Origin: UBA4582 sp002389265
GTDB lineage: Bacteria; Pseudomonadota; Gammaproteobacteria; Pseudomonadales; Azotimanducaceae
NCBI GenBank assembly: GCA_943788825.1
Contig: CALSRT010000012.1
Span: 1-64,000 of the forward strand
Direction: 5' to 3'
DNA: 64,000 nt
Shown: positions 44,455 through 53,559 of the stretch, piece by piece
Numbering within the stretch: position 1 is the stretch's first letter
Layout of the letters: each line of letters starts with the position of its first letter
Notes under the pieces: generated by a model
Seen by the model: only the letters and a program-made list of their open reading frames with translations
Databases searched by the model: none
Told to the model about the DNA's origin: nothing
Made by a program: the position numbers and the translations under genes

Positions 44455-45931
44455 GTGGGCAAGAATCTTTATCAAAAAGTGTGGAATGATCATGTCGTGG
44501 GTCAGCTTGACTCTGGCCAATATCAGCTGTTTATCGCCTTGCACCTGATTCACGAGGTCACGAGCCCGCAGGCCTTTGGCATGCTGAAAGACAAAGGCCT
44601 CAGCGTCCGCTATCCCTCGCGGACCTTTGCGACGGTGGATCACATTATTCCCACCGATAACCAGTCCAGGCCGCTGCAGGATGATATGGCAGAGAAAATG
44701 ATCCAGGTCCTGAGCGACGCCACAAAAGAAGCGGGCATCGAGTTTTTTCCCCCGCAGTCGGGCAATCAGGGCATTGTGCACGTGGTGGGGCCGGAATTGG
44801 GTCTGACCCAGCCGGGCATGACCATCTGCTGCGGTGACAGCCATACGTCGACCCATGGTGCCTTCGGCTGCATCGCCCTCGGTATCGGCACAAGCCAGGT
44901 CAGAGACGTGTTGGCCAGCCAGACTCTGGCAATGGACCCATTGAAGGTGCGCCGAATTCGAGTCGAAGGCAAGCTAGGCGTGGGCGTCACGGCCAAGGAT
45001 GTAACCCTGCATATCATCCGCACCCTGGGTGTTAATGGTGGCGTCGGCTACGCCTATGAGTACGCCGGTTCGGCGATTGCCGCCATGAGCATGGAAGAGC
45101 GTATGACAGTGTGTAATATGAGTATCGAAGGCGGCGCGAGATGCGGCTACATCAACCCGGACGCCACGACTTTTGAGTTTCTCCGTGGCAAGGAGCGGGT
45201 GCCCGCGGGCGCTGAATTCGATAAGAGCGTCGCGAAGTGGCAGTCCTATGCCAGTGACGACGATGCGACCTTTGATGATGAGGTTGTGTTGGATGCGGCC
45301 GATATCGAACCCACGGTCACCTGGGGGATCACTCCGGGCCAGGCGATCTCCATTAACGAGTCAACGCCAGATCCTGATCGGGTTGAAGGCCTGGAGAAAA
45401 ACCTGGTCAACGACGCCCTCGAATATATGCAATTACAGGCCAGCACACCGATCAAGGGCACTCACATTGATGTGGCGTTTATCGGTAGTTGCACCAATGG
45501 TCGGCTAAGTGATTTCCAGGCTGTGGCCAATCTGATTGCTGGTCATCAAGTGGCGGCCGGCGTCAAAGCGATAGCTGTGCCGGGTTCCGAGAAGGTAGAT
45601 AAGGCAGCTCGCGAACTCGGACTGGATAAAATATTTGAAGCTGCGGGGTTCGAATGGCGATTGCCCGGCTGTTCCATGTGTCTGGCGATGAACCCGGACA
45701 AACTGGTGGGCGATGAAGTCTGCGCGTCGAGCTCCAATCGCAAACTTTATCGGTCGACAGGGTTCCTCTACCGGTCGAACCATTCTCATGAGCCCGATGA
45801 TGGTCGCTGCCGCCGCCATCAAGGGCCATGTGGCTGATGCCCGAGAAGTTTTTTGGTCTGGTGCCGGCTGTTGCGAGCTGACCTGCTGGCAACAAACATT
45901 CTTCAAACCCCATTTAGGTAAGAGTCAATGA
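44455..45931 (+). CDS. leuC: 3-isopropylmalate/citramalate dehydratase large subunit LeuC (frameshift near 45742)
   Basis: The protein runs 460 residues in the first frame to 45837. The [4Fe-4S] ligands are Cys346 in IGSCTN, and Cys406 and Cys409 in GCSMC. The frame then leaves the family: RKLYRSTG replaces the expected NFIGRQGSSTGR. Dropping one A in the AAA at 45742-45744 restores NFIGRQGSSTGRTILMSPMM and AAAAIKGHVADAREVF, and the repaired frame ends at 45931 with an ATGA overlap with leuD. This indicates that the intact gene spans 44455-45931. It isomerises 2-isopropylmalate (or 2-methylmalate from CimA) together with LeuD. The start is a GTG with GGAG upstream. Confidence 0.88.
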
Positions 45932-46524
45932 CTGGAAATAGTGTCAGTAAAATTAATGGCAAAGGCGTCTATGTCAAAGGTAACGATATCGATACCGACA
46001 GGATTATTCCCGCCCGATTTTTGAAGTGCGTCACTTTTGACGAGCTCGGTCCTGCGCTTTTTTATGACGTGCGGTTTGATGCCAATGGCCAGTCTCTGAA
46101 TCATCCATTGGATGCGCCGGAACATGCTGGTGCTGAAATTCTGATTTCGGATGCAAACTTTGGCTGTGGTTCTAGCCGAGAACATGCACCTCAGGCGATT
46201 CAGAAGTTTGGTTTGAAAGCGGTCATCGCTGAGTCGTTTGCCGAGATCTTTCATGGCAACTGCACGACCCTGGGTATTCCCTGTGTGGTGATGGCAACTC
46301 AGGAGAGGATGAAGCTGGCTGAGCTGATAGCAGCTGATCCCAATGCCGAACTGATTATTGACATTGAAGCTCTGAAAGTAATTTGCGCCAATAATATATT
46401 TACCATTACGATGAAAACCAGTGCTCGTGAGGCATTATTGTCGGCCAATTATGATCCTCTCGATACGCTGATGAGAACCCTCGATAAGGTAGACCAAACG
46501 GCCCAACGACTTGGCTATGCATAA
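45928..46524 (+). CDS. leuD: 3-isopropylmalate/citramalate dehydratase small subunit LeuD
   Basis: The 198-residue swivel subunit shows the family motifs: VKGNDIDTDRIIPARFLK near the start, FGCGSSREHAPQAI (with the substrate-binding GSSREHAP loop) near residue 77, and NGNCTTLG-like FHGNCTTLGIPCVV. It completes the aconitase-type hydro-lyase with LeuC. It begins inside the frame-corrected leuC stop codon, so they are coupled. A citramalate synthase gene follows after about 93 nt, linking the pair to 2-oxobutyrate and isoleucine synthesis. Confidence 0.93.
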   Translation: MTGNSVSKINGKGVYVKGNDIDTDRIIPARFLKCVTFDELGPALFYDVRFDANGQSLNHPLDAPEHAGAEILISDANFGCGSSREHAPQAIQKFGLKAVIAESFAEIFHGNCTTLGIPCVVMATQERMKLAELIAADPNAELIIDIEALKVICANNIFTITMKTSAREALLSANYDPLDTLMRTLDKVDQTAQRLGYA

Positions 46525-46617
46525 ATAGACAAATTGGTAATCAGGCTTGTTAGTAGCTAGACCTATATAGTAGCTAGGCGTTACTGAAAAGTTCTTGGCT
46601 GATGAACGGAGTGGCAT

Positions 46618-48276
46618 GTGCGCAAGAAAATTGAAATTTATGATACGACGCTGCGAGATGGTAACCAGGGTGAGGGGATCAATCTCAGTCTGGGTGACAA
46701 ACTGGATATAGCTCGAGCGTTGGATGCGATGGGCATTGACTTTATTGAGGGCGGCTGGCCCGGGTCGAACCCCAAGGACGATGAGTTTTTCGTTCGTGCC
46801 CAGGATTTGGAGCTCACAACCTCGAAGATTGTGGCCTTCGGCTCAACTCATCGCGCCGAGAGTAAACCCGCCGATGATTTCTTCCTGCAAAAATTGATTG
46901 CGGCTCAAGCTGATGTGATCTGCATTTTTGGAAAATCTTGGGATCTGCATGTTGAGCAGGCGCTTAGAATTAGTGCTGATACTAATTTGAACATGATATC
47001 GGGCTCTGTCAGCCATTTGTTAAAGGCCACCGGAAAGCCGGTTTTTTATGACGCCGAACACTTTTTTGATGGTTTTAAAAGTGATCCCGGGTATGCTCTG
47101 GCTTCAATTCAGGTTGCCACTGAAGCCGGCGCGACTCGAGTCATTCTTTGCGATACTAACGGTGGTGTTATGCCCCACGATCTTGCGCATGCTGTCCGTG
47201 AAGTGCGCAAGGCCATTCCTGGTATCAATCTCGGTATCCATGTCCACAATGATGGCGGTTTGGGTGTGGCGAATACGCTACGCGCTATCGAAGAAGGTGT
47301 GATTCAGGTTCATGGTACGATCAACGGTATCGGTGAGCGCTGCGGTAATGTGGACTTAACCAGCGTGCTGGGTAATCTTGAGCTGAAGTTAGGCTATCAG
47401 TGTTTGCCTGAGGGTAAGCTCAAAAATTTGACCAATCTGTCGAAGCGAGTGTGGGAATATTTGGGGATCTCCGGGCCTTCCGGGCAGCCATTTGTCGGCT
47501 CGTCGGCCTTTGCCCATAAAGGCGGCGTGCATGTCAGTGCCGTGCAGCGCAATCCGGAAACTTACGAACATATTAAGCCTGAGCTAGTGGGTAATGCGCG
47601 AAAAATACTGATTAGTGAGCTGGCAGGTGGTTCGAATTTGCGAGCCAAACTGTCTAATCGTTATCCAGAGCTGTCCAGTGCCGTCTTGGTAAAGGGAATT
47701 CTTGAAGAAGTTCAGGACCGTGAACATGCGGGTTATTCCTACGAAAATGCCGATGGGTCTTTCGATTTATTGGTTCGGCGCCATTTAGGTAAGTTTAACC
47801 CTGTGTTCGAGCCGATGTACTACCGGATTTATAGTCCGAGTAACGAAGGCTCGCAGGATGATAATGACTCGGATGTCGATGGTCTGATTGAGGCGTCAGT
47901 CAAGGTTCAGGTAGGTGGTGGTGTGCAATTGTGTGCCGCTGAAGGCCATGGTCCGGTTGATGCTTTGAACAAGGCGTTGCGTCAAGCTTTACTGACTCAA
48001 TTCCCGGTCCTTGGCGATCTGCACCTAACGGATTACAGCGTTAAGGTGATTAACAGCACCGAGGAAACAGCAGCCAAAGTGCGGGTCTATCTCGAGCACA
48101 GTTTTGAGGGCGAAATTTTTGGTACTGTGGGTGTCAACGTCGATATTATTAAGGCGAGCTGGAGTGCCCTCGTTGAGGCTTATCACTACGCCTTGTTGCA
48201 GCATATTGATTTCACCAGCGAGGTGCAGGAAAGTGTCGCGGCCAAGGCGTTAGGTCAGGTCGTCCCGAAAGCCTAA
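46618..48276 (+). CDS. cimA: (R)-citramalate synthase CimA
   Basis: The 552-residue protein begins at a GTG (IYDTTLRDGNQGEGINLS), the DSU-family HMGL-like signature with the catalytic DTTLRDG. It includes HVHNDGGLGVANTLRA, GTINGIGERCGNVDL and, at the end, the LeuA-type regulatory domain (about 410-550). The QGEGINLS variant marks the CimA/TIGR00977 type rather than 2-isopropylmalate synthase. It condenses pyruvate and acetyl-CoA to (R)-citramalate, bypassing threonine for isoleucine synthesis, and LeuCD upstream would take the next step. This is an unusual pathway in gammaproteobacteria. leuA and leuB are not in the window. Confidence 0.92.
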   Translation: MRKKIEIYDTTLRDGNQGEGINLSLGDKLDIARALDAMGIDFIEGGWPGSNPKDDEFFVRAQDLELTTSKIVAFGSTHRAESKPADDFFLQKLIAAQADVICIFGKSWDLHVEQALRISADTNLNMISGSVSHLLKATGKPVFYDAEHFFDGFKSDPGYALASIQVATEAGATRVILCDTNGGVMPHDLAHAVREVRKAIPGINLGIHVHNDGGLGVANTLRAIEEGVIQVHGTINGIGERCGNVDLTSVLGNLELKLGYQCLPEGKLKNLTNLSKRVWEYLGISGPSGQPFVGSSAFAHKGGVHVSAVQRNPETYEHIKPELVGNARKILISELAGGSNLRAKLSNRYPELSSAVLVKGILEEVQDREHAGYSYENADGSFDLLVRRHLGKFNPVFEPMYYRIYSPSNEGSQDDNDSDVDGLIEASVKVQVGGGVQLCAAEGHGPVDALNKALRQALLTQFPVLGDLHLTDYSVKVINSTEETAAKVRVYLEHSFEGEIFGTVGVNVDIIKASWSALVEAYHYALLQHIDFTSEVQESVAAKALGQVVPKA

Positions 48277-48357
48277 TTTTGCTGGAGACCCTGTTCATCA
48301 GGCAGCGCAGATGGGTTATGGTAAGACAAATATCATCAGTCAGGTAACGGAGAAGAT

Positions 48358-49365
48358 ATGAAAGTTGACAGTCATTTATCGGCGGATTGGCACAAAATTC
48401 CTGCGCAGGTCAAAGAAATTGAAGCGCAAGGTTATGATGGTGCTGGTACGGCCGAGATGAATCACGATCCGTTTTTCCCCTTGATGCTAGCCGCAGAACA
48501 CAGTGAAAGAATCCAAGTCTACACCAGTATCGCTGTCGCCTTTGCCCGCAGCCCCATGATTTTGGCCAACATTGGTCACGATTTGAACGCCTATTCCCGA
48601 GGGCGATTTACTATGGGGCTGGGATCTCAGATTCGCCCGCACATTACCAAACGTTTCAGCATGCCCTGGGGTGCACCTGCTGAACAGATGAAGGAGTTGG
48701 TTCAAGCCATGCGGGCTATTTGGGCGAACTGGTACGACGGTGTGCCGCTGGACTTTACCGGCAAATATTATAACCATACGTTGATGACACCAGCATTTAC
48801 GCCCGAGAACAAAGAATTTGGCGCACCTCGAGTTATTCTTGCCGCGGTGGGTCCAGTGATGACTCGGGTCGCTGGTGAAGTAGCTGATGGTCTGATTATT
48901 CACCCCTTTAGTAATGAAAAATATATTCGCGAAGTCACGCTGCCTGCTGTGGACGAAGGCCTGCGGCGTTCTGGTCGCTCTCGCAAAGACTTTGAAATTT
49001 CCTATTCGCCTTTTATTATTTCCGGTAAGGACGAAGCGACCTTTGAAGCGCAAAAACTGGCAGCAAAGAATCGAATCGCCTTTTACGGTTCAACACCGGC
49101 TTACAAGGGCGTGATGGGGGTGCATGGTTGGGGTGATATGCAGCCAGAACTCAACGCCATGTCGAAGCAAGGCCAATGGCAGGCCATGGGCCAATTGATT
49201 ACCGATGAGATGCTTAACACCTTCGGTGTGATGGGTGAGCCAGAGACGCTGGTGGCTGAAATTCAGCGGCGTTATGGCGATATCGCTGACCGAACCGGTG
49301 GCGGTTTTACTTTCGTTGATACGGATCAGCGCCTGCAGATGATTGCTGATCTGCGAGCCGGCTGA
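48358..49365 (+). CDS. LLM class flavin-dependent oxidoreductase (F420-type, TIGR03617-like)
   Basis: The 335-residue TIM-barrel protein shows HLSADWHKIPAQVKEIEAQGYDGAGTAEMNHDPFFPL at the start, read as DSHLSADW and GYDGAGTAEMNHDPF. IAVAFARSPM and GRFTMGLGSQI are further typical luciferase-like monooxygenase segments. Such enzymes use FMN or F420 to oxidise or reduce small organics; the substrate is unknown. ACGGAGAAGAT precedes the ATG at 48358. It sits between cimA and mtnA, 17 nt ahead of mtnA, and its role there is not obvious. Confidence 0.87.
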   Translation: MKVDSHLSADWHKIPAQVKEIEAQGYDGAGTAEMNHDPFFPLMLAAEHSERIQVYTSIAVAFARSPMILANIGHDLNAYSRGRFTMGLGSQIRPHITKRFSMPWGAPAEQMKELVQAMRAIWANWYDGVPLDFTGKYYNHTLMTPAFTPENKEFGAPRVILAAVGPVMTRVAGEVADGLIIHPFSNEKYIREVTLPAVDEGLRRSGRSRKDFEISYSPFIISGKDEATFEAQKLAAKNRIAFYGSTPAYKGVMGVHGWGDMQPELNAMSKQGQWQAMGQLITDEMLNTFGVMGEPETLVAEIQRRYGDIADRTGGGFTFVDTDQRLQMIADLRAG

Positions 49366-49382
49366 TCGGGAATAACGAGTCT

Positions 49383-50420
49383 ATGTCCGCAGTCCCCATG
49401 GCGGTGACCTGGGAGTCGGGTCAGTTGGTACTGCTCGACCAGACGCGGTTACCCCATGCGGAAATTTCGTTTGTCTGCGAGACGATAGAATCAGTATTCA
49501 CCGCAATCACTTCCCTCAAAGTCAGAGGCGCGCCGGCCATTGGTATCGCGGCGGCCTATGGATTGCTGGTGGGACTCGACGTCACCGATGATCTGATGGC
49601 CCGACTCAAATCCAGAGTTGACTACCTCGCTAGTGCCAGACCGACGGCGGTTAATCTGGCGTGGGCGCTGAGCCGCATGCTTAATTGCGCCGTCTCGTCG
49701 ACTGGCCTGTCCGGGGCTCAACTAGTCGAACGCCTGGAACAGGAGGCGATCGCGATCCACGCCGAAGACCGCCTTGCCTGTCAGGCGATTGGCGCGGCAG
49801 GAGCCCCTATCGTTGCTCGGTATCCCAACGTTTTGACCCATTGTAATGCCGGTGCCTTGGCGGTGTCGGCGCTCGGTACCGCGTTGGCACCGATCTATGT
49901 AGCCGCGGCACAGGGAGTTGCGGTGCACGTGTTTGTGGACGAGACTCGGCCTTTGCTGCAGGGCGCGCGATTGACTGCCTTTGAGCTCGGCAGGGCTGGT
50001 GTTCGTCGAACGCTGATTACGGATAATATGGCAGCCCACGTGATGGCGTGCGGTCAGGTTGATATGGTACTAGTTGGTGCTGATAGAGTGGCTGCCAATG
50101 GCGACACCGCTAACAAGATAGGTACGCTGAACCTGGCGATTCTTTGTGCCTATTACCGAATCCCTTTTTATGTGGCGTGCCCGGCGTCAACCATCGATCG
50201 ACAGACGCCTTCTGGTGAACAGATTCCCATCGAGCAACGGCATGCTGATGAAGTGTTACGTTTTGGTACGCAGCTGGTTGCTGAAGCAAATACGCCGGTA
50301 TTCAATCCGGCCTTTGATATTACGCCAGGCGAATTGGTGACCGGCATCATTACCGATCGCGGCGTGATGCTGCCGCCCTATAAGACCTCATTGGCGACAG
50401 CGTTTCCCGAGGGAGCGTGA
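49383..50420 (+). CDS. mtnA: S-methyl-5-thioribose-1-phosphate isomerase MtnA
   Basis: The 345 residues match MtnA (about 340-370). The N-terminal substrate loop is VRGAPAIGIAAAYGL, the catalytic Cys lies in THCNAGALA near residue 155, and the catalytic Asp is in VGADRVAANGDTANKIGT near 240. It isomerises methylthioribose 1-phosphate to methylthioribulose 1-phosphate in the methionine salvage pathway. The remaining salvage genes are not in the window. The ATG at 49383 follows CGAGTCT. It is the last gene of the LLM-mtnA pair, and a 518-nt non-coding stretch follows. Confidence 0.93.
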   Translation: MSAVPMAVTWESGQLVLLDQTRLPHAEISFVCETIESVFTAITSLKVRGAPAIGIAAAYGLLVGLDVTDDLMARLKSRVDYLASARPTAVNLAWALSRMLNCAVSSTGLSGAQLVERLEQEAIAIHAEDRLACQAIGAAGAPIVARYPNVLTHCNAGALAVSALGTALAPIYVAAAQGVAVHVFVDETRPLLQGARLTAFELGRAGVRRTLITDNMAAHVMACGQVDMVLVGADRVAANGDTANKIGTLNLAILCAYYRIPFYVACPASTIDRQTPSGEQIPIEQRHADEVLRFGTQLVAEANTPVFNPAFDITPGELVTGIITDRGVMLPPYKTSLATAFPEGA

Positions 50421-50483
50421 CGGCGTCATCCAGTTTGACCTGGAGTTTGTTGCAGCGCGAGCGCCACAGGACGACCTGGCATC

Positions 50484-50547
50484 GCTGACATGGCGTTGCT
50501 GACATCGGCATTGCTGACATGGCATTGCTGACATGGCGTTGCTGAAT
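50484..50547. repeat. 14-bp tandem repeat, about 4.5 copies
   Basis: Units such as GCTGACATGGCGTT start at 50484, 50498, 50513 and 50527, with a partial one at 50541. One copy (50498-50512) has 15 nt. The array is part of the 518-nt non-coding stretch between mtnA and the DUF3014 gene, which otherwise shows no gene. Confidence 0.88.
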
Positions 50548-50623
50548 AGCTAGCGCCGACGCCTTCGGATCCTGGAATTACTTGGGGGGCGACGCCGGGT
50601 CGATATTCAGGTCGACGGGAGCC

Positions 50624-50662
50624 ATGCCGCGATTAAATGCCGCGATTAAATGCCGCGATTAA
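50624..50662. repeat. 13-bp tandem repeat, three perfect copies
   Basis: ATGCCGCGATTAA repeats exactly three times head to tail. It lies about 80 nt after the 14-bp array in the same intergenic stretch, and the two units have unrelated sequences. Confidence 0.92.
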
Positions 50663-50938
50663 AGTGATATTCCATGTGCACAGTCCGCTGATCTGGCGCG
50701 CGGCTGATGTGCTAGCACTGCCGGTGACGGGTCCAAAGATGGCTTCTGGGACCCTCGATAGGGCGCTAGCGGCGTGCGAAGCTGGGTGAATGACCGTCGC
50801 GATGCGAGGCATAAATTCTCAACCCTAGGGCCGTCAGACGTTAATGATGGAAGTAAAGTGGAATAAAGTGCATAACCCTTGTTCTTAACGACCGATCCAC
50901 TCCACAATAACGAGCTTCATTATGCGCCGAGTGAATCG

Positions 50939-51847
50939 ATGAGTGAAAATAAGACCGAGAAGGTATCTGAATCCACAGCAGCAAAAAGCATCGCTGAAAA
51001 CAAACCTGTTCTGATTGCGCTCGTAATCGTTGGCTTGTTGATCATCGGTTTTGTGGCATACCTGGTGAGCACGCCGGAGTCGGACTCCGTAGTGGTAAGT
51101 CAAGCAGTCGTGGCTAAGAAAGCTGCGCCGGCATCACCGGAGTCTGAGCTCGCGATGGAAAGTGTGTCCGATGTCACTGCTGAGCCCATTGACTCCCTCG
51201 ATCCCTTTGAGCCTATTGAGCCCGCTGAGCCAGCGCAGCCAACCTTTGTGTTGCCGAGACTGGACGACAGCGATGAGTTGATCCGCGACGGCGTGCTAAG
51301 TTTGACACGTGAAGAAGCGATTAATACCTGGCTAAGCGCCGCAGAATTGGTGCGTAAGTTCGTTGTGCTGGTGGATAATGCCGCCAATGGCAATGTGGCG
51401 AAAGACTCGGTGGCAGTTCTGAAGCCCCAAGGGGCCTTTCTTGTGAAGCCGTTAAATGACACGGTGTATATCATGGATGAGGCTGGTTACACACGATATG
51501 ACGAAATGACCCGTATTTTTGCTTCGCTGGACTCCCGGCGTGCCGCGGAGTTTTACAGCTTGCTGAAACCCTTGTTTGCGGCAGCCTACGCTGAATTAGG
51601 TTATGCCGATAAGCAGTTTGAAACGGTAGTTTTCCAGGCGGTTGGCCGAGTCCTGGAGACGCCCGTGCTCGAGGGACCGGTGCGGTTGGTCAGGCCCGTG
51701 GTGATGTATCGTTTCGAAGATCCTCAGCTCGAGTCGCTCAGCCCCATACAGAAGCAGCTAGTGAGAATGGGACCGCAAAATTCTCGAGTCATACAGGCTA
51801 AAATTGGCGAGATGGCCCGAGAACTACGTCGTGTGATCGGTGGTTGA
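50939..51847 (+). CDS. DUF3014 domain protein, single-pass membrane anchor
   Basis: The 302-residue protein has a transmembrane segment (about residues 22-45: VLIALVIVGLLIIGFVAYLV) and an acidic, Pro-rich linker with repeated EPI/PAEP units (PFEPIEPAEPAQP). From about 105 comes the DUF3014 domain (LPRLDDSDELIRDGVL, then LVRKFVVLVDNAANGN). It is anchored in the inner membrane with the domain probably in the periplasm. Function is unknown. The ATG at 50939 was preferred over an upstream GTG or ATG at 50879 because the extra residues are not domain-like. Confidence 0.85.
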   Translation: MSENKTEKVSESTAAKSIAENKPVLIALVIVGLLIIGFVAYLVSTPESDSVVVSQAVVAKKAAPASPESELAMESVSDVTAEPIDSLDPFEPIEPAEPAQPTFVLPRLDDSDELIRDGVLSLTREEAINTWLSAAELVRKFVVLVDNAANGNVAKDSVAVLKPQGAFLVKPLNDTVYIMDEAGYTRYDEMTRIFASLDSRRAAEFYSLLKPLFAAAYAELGYADKQFETVVFQAVGRVLETPVLEGPVRLVRPVVMYRFEDPQLESLSPIQKQLVRMGPQNSRVIQAKIGEMARELRRVIGG

Positions 51848-52270
51848 CCCTAGGGAGCAGCCCAATGACCAGCGCTGATGTGCCGCTAAGTGGCCGTCGT
51901 TGGTAAGGCGGCGCTGCAGGTAGGGCTGCAAGTAGTGCAGAATGTCGGCCTTCGGGTCGAGCGCAAACTTATATAGCGTGTCGATTCGTACCAGGGCCGG
52001 TAGGCTCAGCGTATTGCCATTGCCTCGTTTGAGTTGGATAACCATAGTTTTCTGGTTCAACACGACCGGTGCTGAACTATCGCATTCAGCGCTGTCTAGC
52101 CCATAGGTCTGGGCGTTAGTATTGATGCTGAACTGCAAGGGTAAATTCCCATGCCCAAAGGTTTGAGGGATGAGTGGACTCAAAGCTTGCGGTCGATACC
52201 CGTCTGACACATTCCTAACAGCGCTGCAGCGCGGTGCCATTAGCGACCCATTCTCTGCTTCGATTGCCAA
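51848..52270 (-). CDS. Possible hypothetical protein between DUF3014 and Sel1 genes
   Basis: A minus-strand frame of 148 codons (TTG start at 52268-52270; stop at 51824, inside the DUF3014 3' end) has protein-like composition, with stretches such as LPLQFSINTNAQTYGLD and ILHYLQPYLQRRL. An ATG at 52238-52240 is an alternative start. No family is recognised and no good ribosome binding site is visible, so it may be a decayed gene or chance. I list it because it fills an otherwise empty space of over 400 nt. Confidence 0.3.
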
Positions 52271-52380
52271 GGGAGCTTATGCCCATGGCAGCTAGATTTT
52301 TGCTGTTCAAACGTATATTAAGAGGGACAAATGCTATACTTCCTCTCATATCGCTGTTACCAGTGCGGATTTGTAAGTAT

Positions 52381-53535
52381 ATGATATATAGGCAATTTAA
52401 GACGTTAGCGCGAGTACTTGGTAAAACACTTTGGTTGCTCTGGCTACCGTTCGCTGTCTCTGCATCAGAGTTCGATGAGGCGCAACTGGCGGCCAGTGAA
52501 GGTCGATATCGAGATGTCATTACTTTGTTAACGGGCGCGCTGTCAGCTGAAGATGTCTCTGAGTTGCAACTTGTTGTAGCTTATTCGAATCGAGGTATCG
52601 CCTACAGCTTGCTGAATGCTTTTGGACTTGCAAAGCAGGATCTTAACGCGGCGCTGGCACTCGATCCGGCACATAGCCTAACCCTAAATCAGTTAGGTAA
52701 TCTGGCCGCCAACGTTGATCATGACTATGAGCTGGCGGTTAAATTCTTCGAAACCGCGACCGCTGCCAATTTTGGTCCGAGTCAGTTCGGACTTGCGCGG
52801 TTGTATCATTTGGGTCTGGGTGTTGAGCGAGACGACGAGCAAGCTTTGGCGCTCTATCGACTAGCAGCAGAAAACCAATATGTACTGGCTTATGTGCCGC
52901 TCGGGCAGTTATACCTTGGAAGGACGGGTGGCCCACAAGCGGGTGGCCCACAAGCGGGTGGCCCACAAGCGGGTGGCCCACAAGACGATTCAATAGCAGT
53001 GCAATGGTTTATCGAGGCGATCAAAGCGGGTGTCGTCGAGGGCCACTATCATCTGGCTGTCGCTCTTGAACAAGGTGTGGGCGTTGCCCGCGACGTTGCT
53101 AATGCCGTCAGCCAGTATCGGCAAGCGGCGATGCAAGGACATGCACCCGCCCAAAATGCACTGGGCTATGCTTATAGTCGGGGGGTCGGCGTGCTTCAGG
53201 ACTATCAGCTAGCGGCACAGTGGTATCGTTTAGCGGCTGACCAGGGCGATCGCAGCGCGATGACTCGACTGGCTTTGCTACTGGCTGGTTGTCCGCGGAC
53301 AACCGTTTGTAACGGCGAACTGGCTGTGACTTTGGCAACGGAAGTTCTGGCTACCGAGTCGAGTGCCAGTACGCAAAACTCCCTGGCAGCTGGTCTGGCT
53401 CGTCTAGGCAAATTTGATGAAGCCATTGCGGTGATGCGTCAGGCGATCCTTGATCTGCCGATCGGGAGTACTGATGAGCTGGCATATCGCAATCGACTAG
53501 CACTTTATCAAAGTGGTGAAGTCTATCAATTCTGA
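52381..53535 (+). CDS. Sel1/TPR repeat protein, secreted
   Basis: The 384-residue product starts with a signal peptide (LGKTLWLLWLPFAVSA) and an N-terminal TPR-like part (GIAYSLLNAFGLAKQDLNAALALDP). Sel1 units follow, with patterns such as ARLYHLGLGVERDDEQALALYRLAAEN, read as GLARLYHLGLGV, and YSRGVGVLQDYQLAAQWYRLAA. Between Sel1 repeats a GGPQA block repeats four times (52926-52984), where the DNA repeats a 15-bp unit. Sel1 proteins act as scaffolds; the partner is unknown. It is 24 nt upstream of the VWA gene, so they may be one operon. Confidence 0.87.
   Translation: MIYRQFKTLARVLGKTLWLLWLPFAVSASEFDEAQLAASEGRYRDVITLLTGALSAEDVSELQLVVAYSNRGIAYSLLNAFGLAKQDLNAALALDPAHSLTLNQLGNLAANVDHDYELAVKFFETATAANFGPSQFGLARLYHLGLGVERDDEQALALYRLAAENQYVLAYVPLGQLYLGRTGGPQAGGPQAGGPQAGGPQDDSIAVQWFIEAIKAGVVEGHYHLAVALEQGVGVARDVANAVSQYRQAAMQGHAPAQNALGYAYSRGVGVLQDYQLAAQWYRLAADQGDRSAMTRLALLLAGCPRTTVCNGELAVTLATEVLATESSASTQNSLAAGLARLGKFDEAIAVMRQAILDLPIGSTDELAYRNRLALYQSGEVYQF
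52926..52984. repeat. 15-bp in-frame tandem repeat inside the Sel1 gene
   Basis: Units GGGTGGCCCACAAGC start at 52926, 52941, 52956 and 52971 (the last differs at its end). Because the unit is 15 nt, gain or loss keeps the reading frame and would change the number of GGPQA blocks in the protein. Confidence 0.9.
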
Positions 53536-53559
53536 CAATTACTTTATGGCGACTCAGCC

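Noticed and set aside
45505..45906. Minus-strand frames opposite the leuC 3' end
   Set aside because: They are antisense to the conserved LeuC C-terminus, including the restored frame, and show no start signals of their own.
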